Shown: positions 8,353-18,344, numbered from the stretch's first letter. The stretch: DNA of 64,000 bases from Clostridia bacterium (GCA_017623615.1 JAGAOT010000024.1:1-64000); one strand, 5' to 3'. A program made the numbers and translations. Notes: generated by a model from the sequence alone, not told the origin.

Positions 8353-9942
8353 TTAAATGCTTGCGATTTCTTCCAGATTTCTGTTAACGGGGCTTTGACC
8401 TATCCACATATCCTCCCACTTGTGACCCGCGATTTTTTCGATTCGCTTTCGGTCATGGTCTGATATTTCGCAGGTGCCCGTTTCGTGTTTTTCTTTTATT
8501 GTGCGTTTGATAACCTCGTGGTCGTGCTGTGTCATTGTGTATCTGTAAATTGAAATTATGCAAAACAGCGCGAGCACGGCGGGGATAATCGAATAATTAA
8601 GGCGCAGTCCGAAGTTTGTGCGCTTTGACTGCAGGTGAGGCTCTTTGATTGCAGGGTCGTAGCCAAACCATTCGAGCGAGGTGCCGACGGCATAGCCCAT
8701 AAAGCTGCTGACCGTCTTTTTGCAGAAGGTGTTGAATGTTGCGATAACGCCCTCTCTGCGCCTGCCCGTTATGAGCTCGTCAACGTCGGTTATATCGGGC
8801 TGGATTATGTCGGCAACAAAGCCGGGCCCCGAAAAACCGAAGTTATAGCAGATTGATGAAAGAACAATTACAATATATTTTATTGTTTGCGGGGTGTCAT
8901 AGTTAAGAATGCTGTTTATCGCAATGCCGAAAACCATGAGCGGACCGAGCAGCTTGCCGCAGGCGGTTTTGCCCTTGTAGCGGGAAATGAGGTAGTTGAG
9001 CGGCGAGCCCATAAACTCGGCAGTGCCCGCGATGATATTCATTGAAATAAAAATATTATATGTGTCCGTAACGCTGACCATGAAATATTGGTCGGCATAG
9101 TTGCAGAAATATCTGCTCATTGAAAAAAGCAGGGTGATTGCAAAATACTGTCTGAAAGCTCTGCTTGAAAAAACAAGCTTATATTCGTTGAATAAATGCT
9201 TAAAATCAAGCGGCTCATTTATCTGGTCTTTTGATGACGGCTCTTTTGTTTTGAAAAAGCTGACTATCGGCGACCATAAAAACCAAACCGCAAGCACGAT
9301 GCCGACAAGCATGTATTTTGACCTGTCACCCTCAGACGGAGTGGGCAGACCCGTGAGAGCGGTTTTAATATTGAATCCGCTCAAAGCGAGAGCCGCGAAA
9401 ACATAGGATAAAACCTGACCGACGGAATTCATCATGTATTCAACGATTTTATACTGTGTGCGTTCGAAATAGCTTGGAGCTATTGTGGGCAGCATTGCCG
9501 TGTGGGGCACGCTCAAAAGAGTCATGAAAGTGCAGTACATAAGTGCGGCGAAAAGATACCACCACCATGTTGCGCTTTCATTGCCGCCTGAAGAAATACC
9601 GAACGAAGTCCATTTGAAAAGATAGACTATCGCAAACGGAACTGCGGCGATTATTTTATATGGGCGGTGCCTGCCGAGCTTTGATTTCGTTCTGTCCGTC
9701 ATCAGACCCACAATGGGGTCGCTGACAGCGTCCCAAAGACCTGATATGAGCGAAATTTTGCCTGCGGCACCCGTTTTCATGCCCTCAACATAGGCAAGAA
9801 ACTGCTGGTGAAACTGGTTTAACGGATAACCCGCGCCGCCTATTGTTATGTTGGCGCAGGTGTAGTTGACCATAGGGCGCAGGGTTTGCTTAACATCGCC
9901 CTCAAAGCCGGTTATTTCTTTGATTTTTGCGCCGAGACCCAT
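8353..9942 (-). CDS. GPH-family sugar:cation symporter, tandem copy B
   Basis: Major-facilitator transporter of the glycoside-pentoside-hexuronide family, 529 residues, about 12 membrane helices. Seen: the N-terminal GPH signature region ([29 protein letters not shown]) with conserved Asp and Arg residues, and [19 protein letters not shown] in the second half. It is a paralogue of the next gene upstream, with the same intron-less layout and a matching cytosolic tail ETGTCEIS...[12 protein letters not shown]. That tail lengthens the protein beyond the usual 450-480 residues. The ATG at 9942 has AAGGAG upstream. The substrate cannot be told from sequence; a glycoside or hexuronide is the family expectation. 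Confidence 0.88.
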   Translation of the reverse strand: MGLGAKIKEITGFEGDVKQTLRPMVNYTCANITIGGAGYPLNQFHQQFLAYVEGMKTGAAGKISLISGLWDAVSDPIVGLMTDRTKSKLGRHRPYKIIAAVPFAIVYLFKWTSFGISSGGNESATWWWYLFAALMYCTFMTLLSVPHTAMLPTIAPSYFERTQYKIVEYMMNSVGQVLSYVFAALALSGFNIKTALTGLPTPSEGDRSKYMLVGIVLAVWFLWSPIVSFFKTKEPSSKDQINEPLDFKHLFNEYKLVFSSRAFRQYFAITLLFSMSRYFCNYADQYFMVSVTDTYNIFISMNIIAGTAEFMGSPLNYLISRYKGKTACGKLLGPLMVFGIAINSILNYDTPQTIKYIVIVLSSICYNFGFSGPGFVADIIQPDITDVDELITGRRREGVIATFNTFCKKTVSSFMGYAVGTSLEWFGYDPAIKEPHLQSKRTNFGLRLNYSIIPAVLALFCIISIYRYTMTQHDHEVIKRTIKEKHETGTCEISDHDRKRIEKIAGHKWEDMWIGQSPVNRNLEEIASI

Positions 9943-9961
9943 GGATTCAACTCCTTTAGAT

Positions 9962-11527
9962 TCAGATGTTTGTCAATTCTTCAAGCTTTCTGTCAACGCC
10001 TGACTGACCAATCCACATATCCTCCCATTTGTGACCTGCGATTTGCTCAAGGCGTTTTCTGTCGCCGATTGAAATTTCGCAGCTGCCCGTTTCGTGCTTC
10101 TGAGCAATAACGGACTGGATAATTTCATGGTCACGCTTCTTCATTTTGAATGCGAAGATGAGGATAAGAGAGATAATTGCAAAAATGGCGGGAAGCCAGC
10201 TTACGATAAGTCTTAAACCGATTTCGGTTGAACTGTTAAGTGCGGCATATTCAATCTTGTCAAGATTGGTTGTGTCATAGCCGATAAACTGCAGGAAAAA
10301 GCCGAGGAAGCCGGTAACAAAGCTGTTGATGGTTTTTCTGACGAATGAATAGAAGGTTGTGATAACGCCTTCACGTCTTCTGCCGGTGATAAGCTCGTCA
10401 ACGTCGGTAACGTCTGGCTGGATGTTGTTGATAACAAAGCCGGGTCCCGAGAAGCCGAAGTTATAGAGAATCGCAGCTATGTAAAGAATAAATACGGGTG
10501 TGTTGGGTGTAACAAAGCCGTTGATAAGCAGACCGACTATCATCATGGGAGCCATAATAAAGCCGCAGGTGCGCTTGTCCATATATCTTGTAAGGAAATA
10601 ATTGAAAGGACCGCCTGCTATTTCAGCCACGCCGCCAACTGTGTTGAGAACGCTGAAGTGGCTGTATTTATCCGCAATGCTTCGAATGTAGAACTGGTCT
10701 GCATAGCTGTAAAAGCTCTTTGAGAATCCGTAGAAAAGGTTGATAAGGAAATACTGCCTGAATGCCTTGTTTTTGAAAACCTGAATATATTCCTTAATGA
10801 AATACTTGTAGTCAATGGGCGGATTTTTAAGGTCAAGCGAGCTCTTTTCTTTTGTTGAAAAGAAGGTAACAATCGGAGCCCAGCAGAAATAGACAACAAA
10901 AATTATGCCGCAGAGAAGATATTTGGGTCTGTCAGCAGGCGAGGGGTTAACCATGTTTGTGCCGCCGAGAACAACGCTCATGAAAATGAATGACGGAAGC
11001 ATGCCGAACATGTTGAAAATATATTCAACAATTTTGTATTGCGTTCTTTCAAAATACCTCGGTGCAACCGACGGAAGCATGGCAACGTGGGGAATGTTAA
11101 TCATTGTGTAGCCTGCGCTGTAAACGAGCGAAGCCATGAGGTAATAAACAAAAAGTGCGTTTGCGTTTCCCGTGCCCGAAATTCCGAAGGAATACCACTT
11201 CATGAAATAGCCTATGAGAAGAACGGGCAGACCCGCGATAAGCCAGACTCTGTGTTTACCGAAGCGGGATTTTGTTCTGTCGGTTATGAATCCCATTGCA
11301 AGGTCGGTAACCGCGTCAATAACGCCGCTGATTGTGCTGATTAAGCCGGACATGCCGGTGCTCATTCCTTCAACAAAGTTGAGGAACTGCTGGTGATACA
11401 TGCTGAGCGGGTTGGTAACACCGCCCGTGGTGATGCAAGCAACATTATAGCCGATAATGGGTCTTATATATTCCCATGTATTGCCTTCAATACCTACGGC
11501 ATCTTTGATTTTGTTTCCGATACCCAA
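9962..11527 (-). CDS. GPH-family sugar:cation symporter, tandem copy A
   Basis: First gene of the transporter pair, 521 residues. Seen: GPH features such as SGVIDAVTDLAMGFITDRTKSRFGKHRVW, IPHVAMLPSVAPRYFERTQY, and [19 protein letters not shown]; the last two are shared almost residue for residue with copy B. The C-terminal tail ETGSCEISIGDRKRLEQIAG is followed by [11 protein letters not shown]. The start is TTG with GGAGG seven bases upstream. Nineteen bases separate it from copy B, and a consensus promoter lies at 11563-11591. The duplicates have diverged clearly, so they may serve different sugars. Confidence 0.88.
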   Translation of the reverse strand: MGIGNKIKDAVGIEGNTWEYIRPIIGYNVACITTGGVTNPLSMYHQQFLNFVEGMSTGMSGLISTISGVIDAVTDLAMGFITDRTKSRFGKHRVWLIAGLPVLLIGYFMKWYSFGISGTGNANALFVYYLMASLVYSAGYTMINIPHVAMLPSVAPRYFERTQYKIVEYIFNMFGMLPSFIFMSVVLGGTNMVNPSPADRPKYLLCGIIFVVYFCWAPIVTFFSTKEKSSLDLKNPPIDYKYFIKEYIQVFKNKAFRQYFLINLFYGFSKSFYSYADQFYIRSIADKYSHFSVLNTVGGVAEIAGGPFNYFLTRYMDKRTCGFIMAPMMIVGLLINGFVTPNTPVFILYIAAILYNFGFSGPGFVINNIQPDVTDVDELITGRRREGVITTFYSFVRKTINSFVTGFLGFFLQFIGYDTTNLDKIEYAALNSSTEIGLRLIVSWLPAIFAIISLILIFAFKMKKRDHEIIQSVIAQKHETGSCEISIGDRKRLEQIAGHKWEDMWIGQSGVDRKLEELTNI

Positions 11528-11562
11528 AGTAAGACCTCCGTTTATAAATTATATACTAAAAT

Positions 11563-11591
11563 ATAATAACAAATTATAATAGCTCGGTCAA
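11563..11591 (-). promoter_or_regulatory. Promoter of the GPH pair (and probably lepA-hemW)
   Basis: Minus strand: TTGACC (11591-11586), 17-base spacer, TATTAT (11568-11563). No other promoter-like sequence is visible before lepA. Confidence 0.7.
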
Positions 11592-11647
11592 GCTTTTTTT
11601 GCTCACAATTCGCATCATAATTTAACAACTTGTTTACAATTAAATTA

Positions 11648-11676
11648 TTGACAAATTCTTCCGCTTGCGTTATAGT
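11648..11676 (+). promoter_or_regulatory. hrcA operon sigma-A promoter
   Basis: TTGACA (11648-11653), 17-base spacer, TATAGT (11671-11676), immediately upstream of the CIRCE operator. Confidence 0.88.
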
Positions 11677-11687
11677 AATAACCGTAG

Positions 11688-11725
11688 TTAGCACTCGTGA
11701 GTTTTGAGTGCTAAATTTAGCACTC
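11688..11725 (+). promoter_or_regulatory. CIRCE operator with an extra third half-site
   Basis: TTAGCACTC (11688-11696), nine bases, GAGTGCTAA (11706-11714) is a perfect CIRCE, the HrcA-binding element. A third half-site TTAGCACTC (11717-11725) follows, so 11706-11725 is itself a 20-bp perfect palindrome. Position just after the -10 box fits repression of the hrcA operon. Confidence 0.95.
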
Positions 11726-11744
11726 GGCGAAAGAGGTGAGGCAA

Positions 11745-12773
11745 GTGAATGAGTTAAGTGAAAGAAAAAAGCTTATCTTGGCGGCGGTTGTTGACCAATA
11801 TATCAAAACGGGCGAGCCCGTCGGCTCAAAAGAGCTTCTGGCTTTAACGGGCATGTCGGTTTCTTCCGCGACCGTACGCAACGAAATGAGTGAGCTTGCC
11901 GCGATGGGCTATCTTGAGCAGCCGCACACCTCGGCGGGCAGAGTGCCGTCACAAAAGGGCTACAGATATTATGTTGATAATCTTATGAAGCCGCGCGAGA
12001 TTGACGAGCTTAACCGCAGAATGATTGAAGCGGGCATTTCCTCCGCAGTCGGTGACCCCGAAAGGCTCATTGCCCAAGCGGGTGAGGTGCTGGCGGATTT
12101 AACAAAATGCGCATGTGTTTCAACCGCACCCGGCGGCGATGCAATGATAATCCGCAGAATAGAGCTTGTTCCCGTAGGAATGCATTCGGCAATGCTTGTT
12201 TTGCTCACTTCAAACGGAATTTTAAAAAGCAGGCTTTGCAGGCTTGACTGTGAGCTGACCGCAAAAATATGCGAGCAGTTTTATAATATCGTTCAGTCCT
12301 GCATAATCGGCAAGCCCGCCAGCGATATCAATGTTGCGGATATGCAAACGGTTGCCGCTTCCGTTGACGGCGATGTTTTTGCGATGCTTCCGCTCATGGC
12401 GGCTGTGTGCGAGCTTGCAAGAAGCACCGCGAGTTCAAAAATAATGCTCGGCGGCAGTTCAAACCTCTTTTCTCACAAGGATTACGGCACAAACGCTCTC
12501 GAACTTCTTGATTTTCTCAACAAGAGAGAGCCGATAACGGCGGTTATCAACGAAAACAAAGAGCCGCTCAATGTTAAGATAGGCAAAGAAAATCTTTACC
12601 GTCAGCTTGAAAATTCAAGCCTTATTATTGCAAAATATTCCGTCGGCGGCGATAATTCCGGCACTATCGGTCTTATCGGCCCCACCAGAATGGATTATGA
12701 AAATATAATTCCGAGCATAAAATATTTAACCGACCTTGTCGGCAGCCTTATAACGCAGGCTATCGAAGAATAG
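11745..12773 (+). CDS. hrcA: Heat-inducible transcription repressor HrcA
   Basis: Represses class I heat-shock genes by binding CIRCE, with activity tuned by GroE. A 342-residue protein: N-terminal winged helix (about 1-75, with SSATVRNEMSELAAMGYLEQPHTSAGRVPS, the family signature) followed by a GAF-like core and ending in LTDLVGSLITQAI. The start is taken as GTG at 11745 with GAGGTG six bases upstream; another in-frame GTG sits at 11736. It is the first gene of hrcA-grpE-dnaK-dnaJ, directly under its own operator, hence autoregulated. Confidence 0.95.
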   Translation: MNELSERKKLILAAVVDQYIKTGEPVGSKELLALTGMSVSSATVRNEMSELAAMGYLEQPHTSAGRVPSQKGYRYYVDNLMKPREIDELNRRMIEAGISSAVGDPERLIAQAGEVLADLTKCACVSTAPGGDAMIIRRIELVPVGMHSAMLVLLTSNGILKSRLCRLDCELTAKICEQFYNIVQSCIIGKPASDINVADMQTVAASVDGDVFAMLPLMAAVCELARSTASSKIMLGGSSNLFSHKDYGTNALELLDFLNKREPITAVINENKEPLNVKIGKENLYRQLENSSLIIAKYSVGGDNSGTIGLIGPTRMDYENIIPSIKYLTDLVGSLITQAIEE

Positions 12774-12786
12774 AAAGGATTCTGAA

Positions 12787-13299
12787 ATGAAAAAAGACAA
12801 AACCAAACCCGAAAACACAGAAGAGGTTAAGGAAGAAGCGGCCGAGGCTGTTGAAACCAAAGAAGAACAGCTTCAAAAGGCTCTTGACGAAAAGAACGAC
12901 CAGTTTTTGAGGCTTTATGCGGAATACGATAACTTCCGCAAGCGTTCCCAAAAAGAAAAGCAGGATATTTATTCATCCTCAAGGGCCGATGTCATTAAAG
13001 ACCTGCTTCCCATTCTGGATAATTTTGACAGAGCGGCAAACAATACCGACGGAAGCTATGAGGACTATAAAAAGGGGATTGACCTCATCTTCAATCAGTT
13101 TATCGAAGTGCTCACCAAAAACGGCGTTGAAAGCTACGGCGAAAGGGGCGAAGCATTTGACCCCAACATCCACAACGCGGTTATGACCGTTGAGGACGAA
13201 GAACTCGGCGAAAACCAAATTGCATCCGTTTTTTCAAAAGGCTATAAACTCGGTGACAAAATAATCAGAGAAGCTGTTGTCACCGTTGCAAATTCATAA
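12787..13299 (+). CDS. grpE: GrpE nucleotide exchange factor
   Basis: Cochaperone that releases ADP from DnaK. 170 residues: acidic/basic N-terminus (1-40), a long coiled-coil stretch (about 25-75, EEQLQKALDEKNDQFLRLYAEYDNFRKR), then the four-helix and beta-wing domain ending in the family motif GYKLGDKIIREAVVTV. It starts 13 bases after hrcA with AAAGGATT upstream and precedes dnaK by 44 bases. Confidence 0.95.
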   Translation: MKKDKTKPENTEEVKEEAAEAVETKEEQLQKALDEKNDQFLRLYAEYDNFRKRSQKEKQDIYSSSRADVIKDLLPILDNFDRAANNTDGSYEDYKKGIDLIFNQFIEVLTKNGVESYGERGEAFDPNIHNAVMTVEDEELGENQIASVFSKGYKLGDKIIREAVVTVANS

Positions 13300-13343
13300 A
13301 ACAAAGTTTATAATTTTCATTTAATTATAGGAGGAAACAAATT

Positions 13344-15167
13344 ATGGCAAAGGTAATCGGTATCGACTTGGGTACTACAAATTCATGCGTAGCAGTTATT
13401 GAAGGCGGCGAACCCGTTGTTATTGCAAACGCAGAGGGCGCAAGAACAACTCCCTCCGTTGTTGCATTCGGCAAAACGGGCGAGAGAATGGTTGGTCAGG
13501 TTGCAAAAAGACAGGCTATCACCAACCCCGACAGAACAGTTGCTTCAATCAAAAGACAGATGGGTACAGACTATAAGGTAGCCATCGACGATAAGAAGTA
13601 CACCCCGCAGGAAATTTCCGCAATGATTCTTCAGAAGCTTAAAACAGATGCCGAGGCATATCTCGGCGACAAGGTAACAGAAGCTGTTATCACCGTTCCT
13701 GCTTACTTCACAGACTCACAGCGCCAGGCAACCAAGGATGCGGGCAAGATTGCCGGTCTTGAAGTTAAGAGAATCATCAACGAGCCCACAGCGGCGGCTC
13801 TTGCATACGGCATCGACAAGGAAACCGACCAGAAGGTTATGGTTTATGACCTCGGCGGCGGCACATTCGACGTTTCAATCATCGAAATGGGCGACGGCGT
13901 TCAGGAAGTTCTTGCAACCGCAGGTAACAACAAGCTCGGCGGCGATGACTTTGACCAGAGAGTTATCAACTGGCTTGCGGACACCTTCAAGGCAGAGCAG
14001 GGCATCGACCTTCGCGGCGATAAGATGGCTATGCAAAGACTCAAGGAAGCTGCAGAAAAGGCAAAGATTGAGCTTTCAGGCGTTACAACCTCAAACATCA
14101 GCCTTCCTTTCATCACCGCTGATGCAACAGGCCCCAAGCACCTTGAAACAACTCTCACAAGAGCAAAGTTCAACGAGCTCACAGCCGACCTTGTTGAAGC
14201 AACAATGGGTCCCGTTCGTCAGGCAATGAGCGACTCCGGTCTTAAGACAAGCGAAATCAATAAAGTTCTCATGGTTGGCGGTTCTTCAAGAATTCCCGCC
14301 GTTCAGGAAGCTATCAAGAGATTTATGGGCACAGAGCCCTTCAAGGGCATCAACCCCGACGAATGCGTTGCAGTCGGTGCAGCTCTTCAGGCAGGCGTTC
14401 TCGGCGGCGAGGTTCAGGGTCTTCTTCTTCTTGATGTTACACCGCTTTCACTCGGTATCGAAACCATGGGCGGTATCAACACCAAGATTATTGACAGAAA
14501 CACAACAATCCCCGTTAAGAAGAGCCAGATTTTCTCCACTGCGGCTGACAATCAGCCCTCCGTTGAAGTTCATGTTCTTCAGGGTGAAAGAGAGTTTGCA
14601 AAGGATAACAAAACTCTCGGTGTATTCCACCTTGACGGCATTATGCCCGCTCGCAGAGGCGTTCCCCAGATTGAAGTTACATTTGATATAGATGCTAACG
14701 GCATTGTTCATGTTTCCGCAAAGGACCTCGGCACACAGAAAGAGCAGTCCATTTCAATCACCTCCTCAACCAACATGTCCAAGGAGGATATCGAAAAGGC
14801 TGTTGCGGATGCAGAACGCTTTGCTCAGGAAGACAAGCAGCGCAGAGAAGATGTTGACACACGCAACGGCGCAGACCAGATGGTTTACCAGTGTGAAAAG
14901 CTTCTGAGCGAAGAGGGCGACAAGTTCAGCGATGATGAAAAGGCTGCCCTCAACGAAAAGATTGACGCTCTTAAAGAAGCTCTCAAGGGCGAGGATATCA
15001 ACCTCATCAAGTCCAAGCAGGAAGAGCTCACACAGAAGTTCTATGAGGTTTCCGAAAAGCTTTACAAGGCTGCTCAGGAAGCGGCTCAGGCACAGCAGGG
15101 CGATGCAGCCCCCGGTGCTGACGGCTACACCGAAGCAAACTACACAGACGTTGACGACAACAATTAA
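13344..15167 (+). CDS. dnaK: Hsp70 chaperone DnaK
   Basis: ATP-driven protein-folding chaperone, 607 residues, close to the Gram-positive norm. Seen: phosphate-1 loop [32 protein letters not shown], adenosine motif [11 protein letters not shown], linker [23 protein letters not shown], substrate domain and a helical lid ending in an acidic tail (TDVDDNN). A GGAGG site precedes the ATG. Codon use here is more biased than in neighbouring genes, as expected for a highly expressed protein. Confidence 0.98.
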   Translation: MAKVIGIDLGTTNSCVAVIEGGEPVVIANAEGARTTPSVVAFGKTGERMVGQVAKRQAITNPDRTVASIKRQMGTDYKVAIDDKKYTPQEISAMILQKLKTDAEAYLGDKVTEAVITVPAYFTDSQRQATKDAGKIAGLEVKRIINEPTAAALAYGIDKETDQKVMVYDLGGGTFDVSIIEMGDGVQEVLATAGNNKLGGDDFDQRVINWLADTFKAEQGIDLRGDKMAMQRLKEAAEKAKIELSGVTTSNISLPFITADATGPKHLETTLTRAKFNELTADLVEATMGPVRQAMSDSGLKTSEINKVLMVGGSSRIPAVQEAIKRFMGTEPFKGINPDECVAVGAALQAGVLGGEVQGLLLLDVTPLSLGIETMGGINTKIIDRNTTIPVKKSQIFSTAADNQPSVEVHVLQGEREFAKDNKTLGVFHLDGIMPARRGVPQIEVTFDIDANGIVHVSAKDLGTQKEQSISITSSTNMSKEDIEKAVADAERFAQEDKQRREDVDTRNGADQMVYQCEKLLSEEGDKFSDDEKAALNEKIDALKEALKGEDINLIKSKQEELTQKFYEVSEKLYKAAQEAAQAQQGDAAPGADGYTEANYTDVDDNN

Positions 15168-15187
15168 TGTGAATGGAGTAAATTCCC

Positions 15188-16345
15188 TTGGCAGATAAAC
15201 GAGATTATTATGAAGTCCTCGGCGTTTCGAAGGGCGCAAGCGATGACGAAATAAAAAAAGCATACAGAAAAAAGGCTAAAGAGTATCATCCGGATTTGCA
15301 TCCGGGTGATGCCGAAGCTGAGGCTAAATTCAAAGAAGCCAACGAAGCCTATGAGGTTCTTTCCGACAGCGACAAAAAAGCCCGCTATGACCAATTCGGT
15401 CATGCAGGCGTTGACCCCAATTACGGTGCAGGCGGCGGAAATCCCTTTGGCGGCGGCTTCGGCGGCGGAATGGATTTTGACTTGGGCGATATTTTCGGTT
15501 CATTCTTCGGCGGCGGCTTCGGCGGCGGCAGGCAGTCAAACCCCAACGGTCCACGCAGGGGTGAGGATATTCAGACGAGAGTTACAATTTCGTTTGAGGA
15601 AGCTGCCAAGGGCTGTAAAAGAACTGTTGATGTTAACCGCGTTGATACCTGCTCCGATTGCCACGGCTCGGGCGCAAGGGCGGGCACATCAGCAAAAACC
15701 TGCCCCGATTGCGGCGGCAGAGGCTATGTGAATGTTCAGCAGAGAACGGCTTTCGGCGTTATTTCAACGCAGAAATCGTGCCCCAAGTGTTCGGGCAAGG
15801 GCAAGGTTATTGATGACCCGTGTCAGAAATGCCGCGGAACGGGCAGAGTTTCAACCAAAGCCTCGGTTGAGGTCAACATACCCGCAGGCATTGACGACAG
15901 ACAGATTTTCAGCGTCAGCGGCGCAGGCAATGCGGGCGTTAACGGCGGACCCAAGGGCGATTTGAAAGTTGCCGTGTTCGTCAGACCCCATTCCTGTTTT
16001 GAGCGCGACGGCTACAATGTTTGGCTCGAACAGCGCATCAGCTACACGCAGGCGGCTCTCGGCGACAATATCCGCATTCCCACTCTCGACGGCGATGTTA
16101 AATTTGACATTCCCGCGGGTACACAGTCGGGCACGGTGTTCAAGCTCGGCGGCAAGGGAATCCAGATTCTCAACGGCAGGGGCAGGGGCGACCAGCTTGT
16201 GCGCATCATAGTTGATGTTCCCAAGTCGTTGAGCCACAGACAGAAAGAAATTCTTATGGAGTTTGAAAAAGAGCTCGGCGTTCAAAGGGGCGCACCCGTT
16301 GGCAACAAAGAGGGCTTCTTTGATAAATTCAAGAATAAGAAATAA
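15188..16345 (+). CDS. dnaJ: Hsp40 cochaperone DnaJ
   Basis: Stimulates DnaK ATPase and delivers substrates. 385 residues: J domain with HPD (EYHPDLHPG, about 33-40), Gly/Phe-rich linker (about 75-120), four CxxCxGxG zinc repeats ([32 protein letters not shown]) and the C-terminal substrate domain. The start is TTG with GGAG about ten bases upstream, 20 bases after dnaK. This is type I DnaJ with all domains intact. Confidence 0.97.
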   Translation: MADKRDYYEVLGVSKGASDDEIKKAYRKKAKEYHPDLHPGDAEAEAKFKEANEAYEVLSDSDKKARYDQFGHAGVDPNYGAGGGNPFGGGFGGGMDFDLGDIFGSFFGGGFGGGRQSNPNGPRRGEDIQTRVTISFEEAAKGCKRTVDVNRVDTCSDCHGSGARAGTSAKTCPDCGGRGYVNVQQRTAFGVISTQKSCPKCSGKGKVIDDPCQKCRGTGRVSTKASVEVNIPAGIDDRQIFSVSGAGNAGVNGGPKGDLKVAVFVRPHSCFERDGYNVWLEQRISYTQAALGDNIRIPTLDGDVKFDIPAGTQSGTVFKLGGKGIQILNGRGRGDQLVRIIVDVPKSLSHRQKEILMEFEKELGVQRGAPVGNKEGFFDKFKNKK

Positions 16346-16348
16346 AAG

Positions 16349-16376
16349 TAGGGCGGGGGCTTGCTCCCGCCGCTTT
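16349..16376 (+). repeat. TAGG-hairpin repeat, copy 2, at the end of dnaJ
   Basis: GTAGGGCGGGGGCTTGCTCC continuing CGCCGC; stem GGCGGG/CCCGCC. It matches copy 1 at 5361 except for one or two bases. Four bases after the dnaJ stop, it may act as a weak terminator. Confidence 0.7.
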
Positions 16377-16393
16377 GCTTTTGAGGGATTTTT

Positions 16394-17041
16394 ATGAAAT
16401 ATGATGCAGTAATATTTGACCTTGACGGCACCTTGACCGACACACTCGAGGATTTAAAAAACAGCGTCAATTTTGCTCTGCAAAGCTTCGGATTCCCCGA
16501 AAGAACGCTTGATGAGGTGCGTTCATTTGTAGGCAACGGCGTAAGAAAACTCATATTCAGAAGTGTTCCATGCGGTACAAATGAAAAAACTGCAGAGGAC
16601 TGCCTTGCCGTTTTCAGGGAACATTATAAAGATAACTCCCTTGTTAAAACCAAGCCGTATGACGGCGTAATCCCTATGCTTGAAATTCTCAAAAAGCAAG
16701 GAATTAAAACCGCTGTTGTTACCAACAAAATGAATGAAGCGGCGCAGGATATAGTAAGAGTTTTCTTTGACGGACTGATTGAAGTAACTGTCGGTCAGAT
16801 TGACGGCATGGCGCAAAAGCCGCAACCCGACGGCATTGAGTTTGTTCTGCAAAAGCTCGGAATATCAAAAGAAAAAGCCGTTTACGTCGGCGATTCCGAG
16901 GTGGACTGCATAACGGCAAAAAATGCGGGCATACCATGCATCGGAGTAACCTGGGGCTTTCGAGATAAATCCGTTTTGCACGAAAACGGAGCAGATTGTA
17001 TTATTGACAGTCCGGAGAAAATTTTTGATTGCATAAAATAA
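16394..17041 (+). CDS. HAD-superfamily phosphatase, phosphoglycolate phosphatase-like
   Basis: A 215-residue haloacid dehalogenase hydrolase of the Gph/PpaX type. Seen: motif I DLDGTLTDT with nucleophile D9 and acid D11, a helical cap (about 15-80), motif II VVTNK, and motif III-IV GDSEVDCITAKNAG. Phosphoglycolate or pyrophosphate are the usual substrates for this subfamily; sequence does not decide. A weak GAGG site lies before the ATG. It stands between dnaJ and the convergent thiol-redox pair. Confidence 0.8.
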   Translation: MKYDAVIFDLDGTLTDTLEDLKNSVNFALQSFGFPERTLDEVRSFVGNGVRKLIFRSVPCGTNEKTAEDCLAVFREHYKDNSLVKTKPYDGVIPMLEILKKQGIKTAVVTNKMNEAAQDIVRVFFDGLIEVTVGQIDGMAQKPQPDGIEFVLQKLGISKEKAVYVGDSEVDCITAKNAGIPCIGVTWGFRDKSVLHENGADCIIDSPEKIFDCIK

Positions 17042-17063
17042 AGGGTCGGTTTTGCCGACCCTT
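17041..17063. terminator. Bidirectional terminator
   Basis: Stem AAGGGTCGG/CCGACCCTT with a TTTTG loop between the convergent HAD and TlpA-like genes, with T runs on both strands. Confidence 0.85.
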
Positions 17064-17066
17064 TTG

Positions 17067-17669
17067 TCATTTTATCATATCCAACCCTTTTTGAAGCGTT
17101 TCGGCATCAATCGCGCCCCTTGCGTAAGCGGCGGGGGTGCCGTCGCTTTTGATGAAATATGTCACGGGGATTGAATAGGTGTTGTATTTCATTGCGGCAT
17201 CAACATCAATGTCATAAAAAACGGGGAATTCATAGCCCTGCTCTTCAATAAAGCTTTTTGCCGTTTCAACAGTTTCTCTTGCGCCGTCGGTGAGGTTTAC
17301 CATCATAAATTGGTATTCCTCGCCTTTTTGTTTATATATTTCATTAAAATCGGGCATTTCACCTTTGCAGGGCGGGCACCAACTTGCCCAGAAGTTAAGA
17401 ACAACGGGTTTGCCTATGAAATCCGAAAGCTTAACGGGCTTACCGTCTGCATCATAAACCGTGAAATCGGGTGCTTTTTCCGTTTCGCCGTTTTCCGAAG
17501 CAGTGGTTTCTGCGGGTGTGGGTGTGTAGGAGTTTGTGATTGCAGGTGCGTTGGTTGCAAGCGTGTTGCTGTCATAATCCTCGCTCAGCTTATCATAGGC
17601 AATGTACGCCCCCGAAATGACAAGTGCAAAAGCAAGAATACCGATTATTACTTTGATTTTACTGTTCAT
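17067..17669 (-). CDS. TlpA/ResA-like membrane-anchored thiol-disulfide oxidoreductase
   Basis: A 200-residue extracytoplasmic thioredoxin-fold protein. Seen: an uncleaved-type membrane anchor (about 5-25), a Thr/Pro-rich linker (about 36-62), and a redoxin domain with WCPPC (C98, C101) and the cis-Pro loop SIPVTYF. This family reduces disulfides outside the membrane, for example in apocytochrome c or spore and cell-wall proteins. It follows ccdA by only 9 bases, and CcdA would supply its electrons. The GAGGTGG site overlaps the gap. Confidence 0.88.
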   Translation of the reverse strand: MNSKIKVIIGILAFALVISGAYIAYDKLSEDYDSNTLATNAPAITNSYTPTPAETTASENGETEKAPDFTVYDADGKPVKLSDFIGKPVVLNFWASWCPPCKGEMPDFNEIYKQKGEEYQFMMVNLTDGARETVETAKSFIEEQGYEFPVFYDIDVDAAMKYNTYSIPVTYFIKSDGTPAAYARGAIDAETLQKGLDMIK

Positions 17670-17678
17670 ATTTCCACC

Positions 17679-18344
17679 TCAACTCAATACTGCAAGCAGC
17701 CTGCCGAGAAGCCCGGTCATCATCAATGCACCGACGGCTATCAGCAGAATGCCGCATATAATATTGATTGTTTTATAATTCTTTTTGATAAATGTGAATG
17801 CGCTTTTGAGCTTGTCAATCAAAACCGCGCTTGCAACAAAAGGAATGCCCAGACCGAGCGAATAACACAGCAGCATTATTATACCCGTGAGAGTTTGACC
17901 CTGCTGGGATGCAAGCATGAGTGCGGAGCCGAGAAACGCCCCCACGCACGGAGTCCAGCCCACTGAAAAAACAATTCCGAACAGCGCAGAGGAAAAGAAG
18001 CCGAGCTGTTTTCCTGCAAGAGGATTTTTTAAACCTTTAAAAATATTCAGCTTGAAAACGCCGAGATAGTTTAATCCGAAGAAAACTACAATAAGACCCG
18101 AAACAATGTTGACTGCGGTTTGATATTTTGACAAAAAGCCGCCAACCGTGCCCGCAAGCGCGCCCATAAGAACAAAAACGGTTGTGAAGCCCGCAACAAA
18201 TCCGAGCGCGTTTTTTAAAGTTTTTCCTTTAGCGTTTTCCGTTTCGCCGCCCGCAAAATATGAAACATAAATCGGCAGCATGGGCAGCAGACAGGGTGAA
18301 ATAAAAGTGATAATACCTTCTAAAAAAGAAATAAAATATTGCAT
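17679..18344 (-). CDS. ccdA: CcdA/DsbD-type transmembrane electron transporter
   Basis: A 221-residue polytopic protein with about six helices that carries reducing equivalents from cytosolic thioredoxin across the membrane. Seen: the two conserved Cys sites in helix 1 (ISPCLLPMLPIY, C18) and helix 4 (GWTPCVGAFLGSAL), which form the redox pair. It is first in an operon with the TlpA-like gene. The leader carries a TAGG hairpin between promoter and ribosome site. There is no cytochrome c gene in view, so the client is unknown. Confidence 0.9.
   Translation of the reverse strand: MQYFISFLEGIITFISPCLLPMLPIYVSYFAGGETENAKGKTLKNALGFVAGFTTVFVLMGALAGTVGGFLSKYQTAVNIVSGLIVVFFGLNYLGVFKLNIFKGLKNPLAGKQLGFFSSALFGIVFSVGWTPCVGAFLGSALMLASQQGQTLTGIIMLLCYSLGLGIPFVASAVLIDKLKSAFTFIKKNYKTINIICGILLIAVGALMMTGLLGRLLAVLS

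Noticed and set aside
14766..15263. Open frame antisense to the dnaK end (165 codons)
   Set aside because: It overlaps highly biased dnaK codons and the dnaJ start; no promoter or ribosome site.
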